Origin: Candidatus Bathyarchaeota archaeon | GTDB lineage: Archaea > Thermoproteota > Bathyarchaeia > Bathyarchaeales > Bathyarchaeaceae | Length of the DNA: 5,952 nucleotides | Assembly (NCBI GenBank): GCA_020346825.1 | Contig: CP070791.1 | Coordinates: forward strand, 570,436 to 576,387 | Reading direction: 5' to 3' | Shown here: piece after piece, positions 5,582 through 5,952 of the stretch | Layout of the letters: every line of letters starts with the position of its first letter | How positions within the stretch are numbered: position 1 is the first letter of the stretch | Translations under genes and position numbers: made by a program | Notes under the pieces: model-generated | Databases searched by the model: none | Told to the model about the DNA's origin: nothing | Seen by the model: only the letters and a program-made list of their open reading frames with translations

Positions 5582-5952
5582 ATGGTGTCGGACTTGAGGA
5601 ATATGCACGCACATAAAAGAGTCTTGCCAATCATGGTTATTTCTCTTCTGGTCATTTCAGCTCTATCGATCTTCTGGGTGCAATTATTCACGGTCAGTGC
5701 CCAAAGTCCGGTGGCAAGTCTTACTGGCACTATTTATGACAGTGGGTTGGATACTGATGACGATGGAACCTTCGATTTCTTGCAGGTAGGAGTGGAGATC
5801 AACGTTTCGATCGCTGGAAACTTTCAGGTGGAGATAGATGGGCTTGCTGATTTAGTAAGCATTTATATCAGTGTCTTGGGCCAGAATTTCACGTACCTTG
5901 ATGTTGGTATTCAAGTTGTCTACCTTTCCCTGAATGGTACAAGCATTAATCT
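5582..5952 (+). CDS. Secreted or cell-surface protein, 5' part only (runs off the window)
   Basis: The frame is open from after a TAG at 5549 to the window end, giving 123 visible residues from ATG 5582. A basic stretch (HAHKR, 9-13) is followed by a hydrophobic core of about 23 residues (14-36), then VSA-Q at 38-41, which looks like a signal peptidase site or a signal anchor. The exported part is beta-rich and contains DTDDDGTFD, with D57, D59, D61, G62 and D65 fitting the DxDxDGxxD calcium loop seen in EF-hand-like, dockerin and thrombospondin type 3 motifs. The following VGVEINVSIAGNFQVEI resembles beta-sandwich repeats of archaeal surface proteins. It carries N-glycosylation sequons (NVS, NFT, NGT). 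Starts compete: ATG 5582 (no Shine-Dalgarno), TTG 5594, and ATG 5603 with GAGG only 3 nt away. Specific function cannot be assigned from this fragment. Confidence 0.75.
   Translation, partial: MVSDLRNMHAHKRVLPIMVISLLVISALSIFWVQLFTVSAQSPVASLTGTIYDSGLDTDDDGTFDFLQVGVEINVSIAGNFQVEIDGLADLVSIYISVLGQNFTYLDVGIQVVYLSLNGTSIN

Overview
The window is archaeal chromosomal DNA with a core information-processing gene cluster, and every supported gene lies on the + strand. The archaeal evidence is the set of archaeal-type ribosomal proteins (uS15 with the long archaeal N-terminus, and eS1/S3Ae), a GAN/RecJ-like DHH protein, the KEOPS subunit Pcc1, a small protein of an archaea-restricted family, and TATA-like box A elements before several genes. 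The SerRS is the common type, not the rare methanogen type. Together with mid-range base composition and heavy TTG start usage, this suggests an uncultured TACK-like lineage such as Bathyarchaeia. That placement is inference and low confidence.

Layout. (1) 46-2230: uS15, then a GAN/RecJ-like DHH nuclease 15 nt downstream, then pcc1, which overlaps the nuclease gene by 11 nt. This looks like one co-transcribed unit. (2) 2231-3591: serS behind its own TATA-like element. (3) 3592-4928: rps3ae (eS1) behind a strong TATA-like element, followed by a stand-alone Pol-beta-superfamily nucleotidyltransferase. The nucleotidyltransferase most likely starts at a TTG at 4299, because the longer open frame runs back into rps3ae. 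(4) 4929-5405: a TATA-like element, a leader of about 65 nt containing a tiny upstream ORF, and a 114-residue conserved archaeal protein of unknown function (probably DUF2095), ended by a T-run. (5) 5406-5581: a 176-nt intergenic region with two separate inverted repeats. (6) 5582 to the window end: the 5' part of a gene for a secreted or surface-anchored protein with a signal peptide and a calcium-loop-like Asp motif.

How the genes fit together. Most products serve translation: two small-subunit proteins, Ser-tRNA charging, and Pcc1 for the t6A modification of ANN-decoding tRNAs. The DHH nuclease belongs to the family that associates with the archaeal replisome and GINS, so replication/repair and translation genes share a transcript. 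The nucleotidyltransferase and the DUF2095-like protein are the two conserved proteins of unknown function.

No CRISPR array, transposase, toxin-antitoxin or recognisable defence system is visible. The parts least explained by known biology are the paired inverted repeats at 5433-5556, the leader/upstream ORF before the DUF2095-like gene, and the uncharacterised nucleotidyltransferase.
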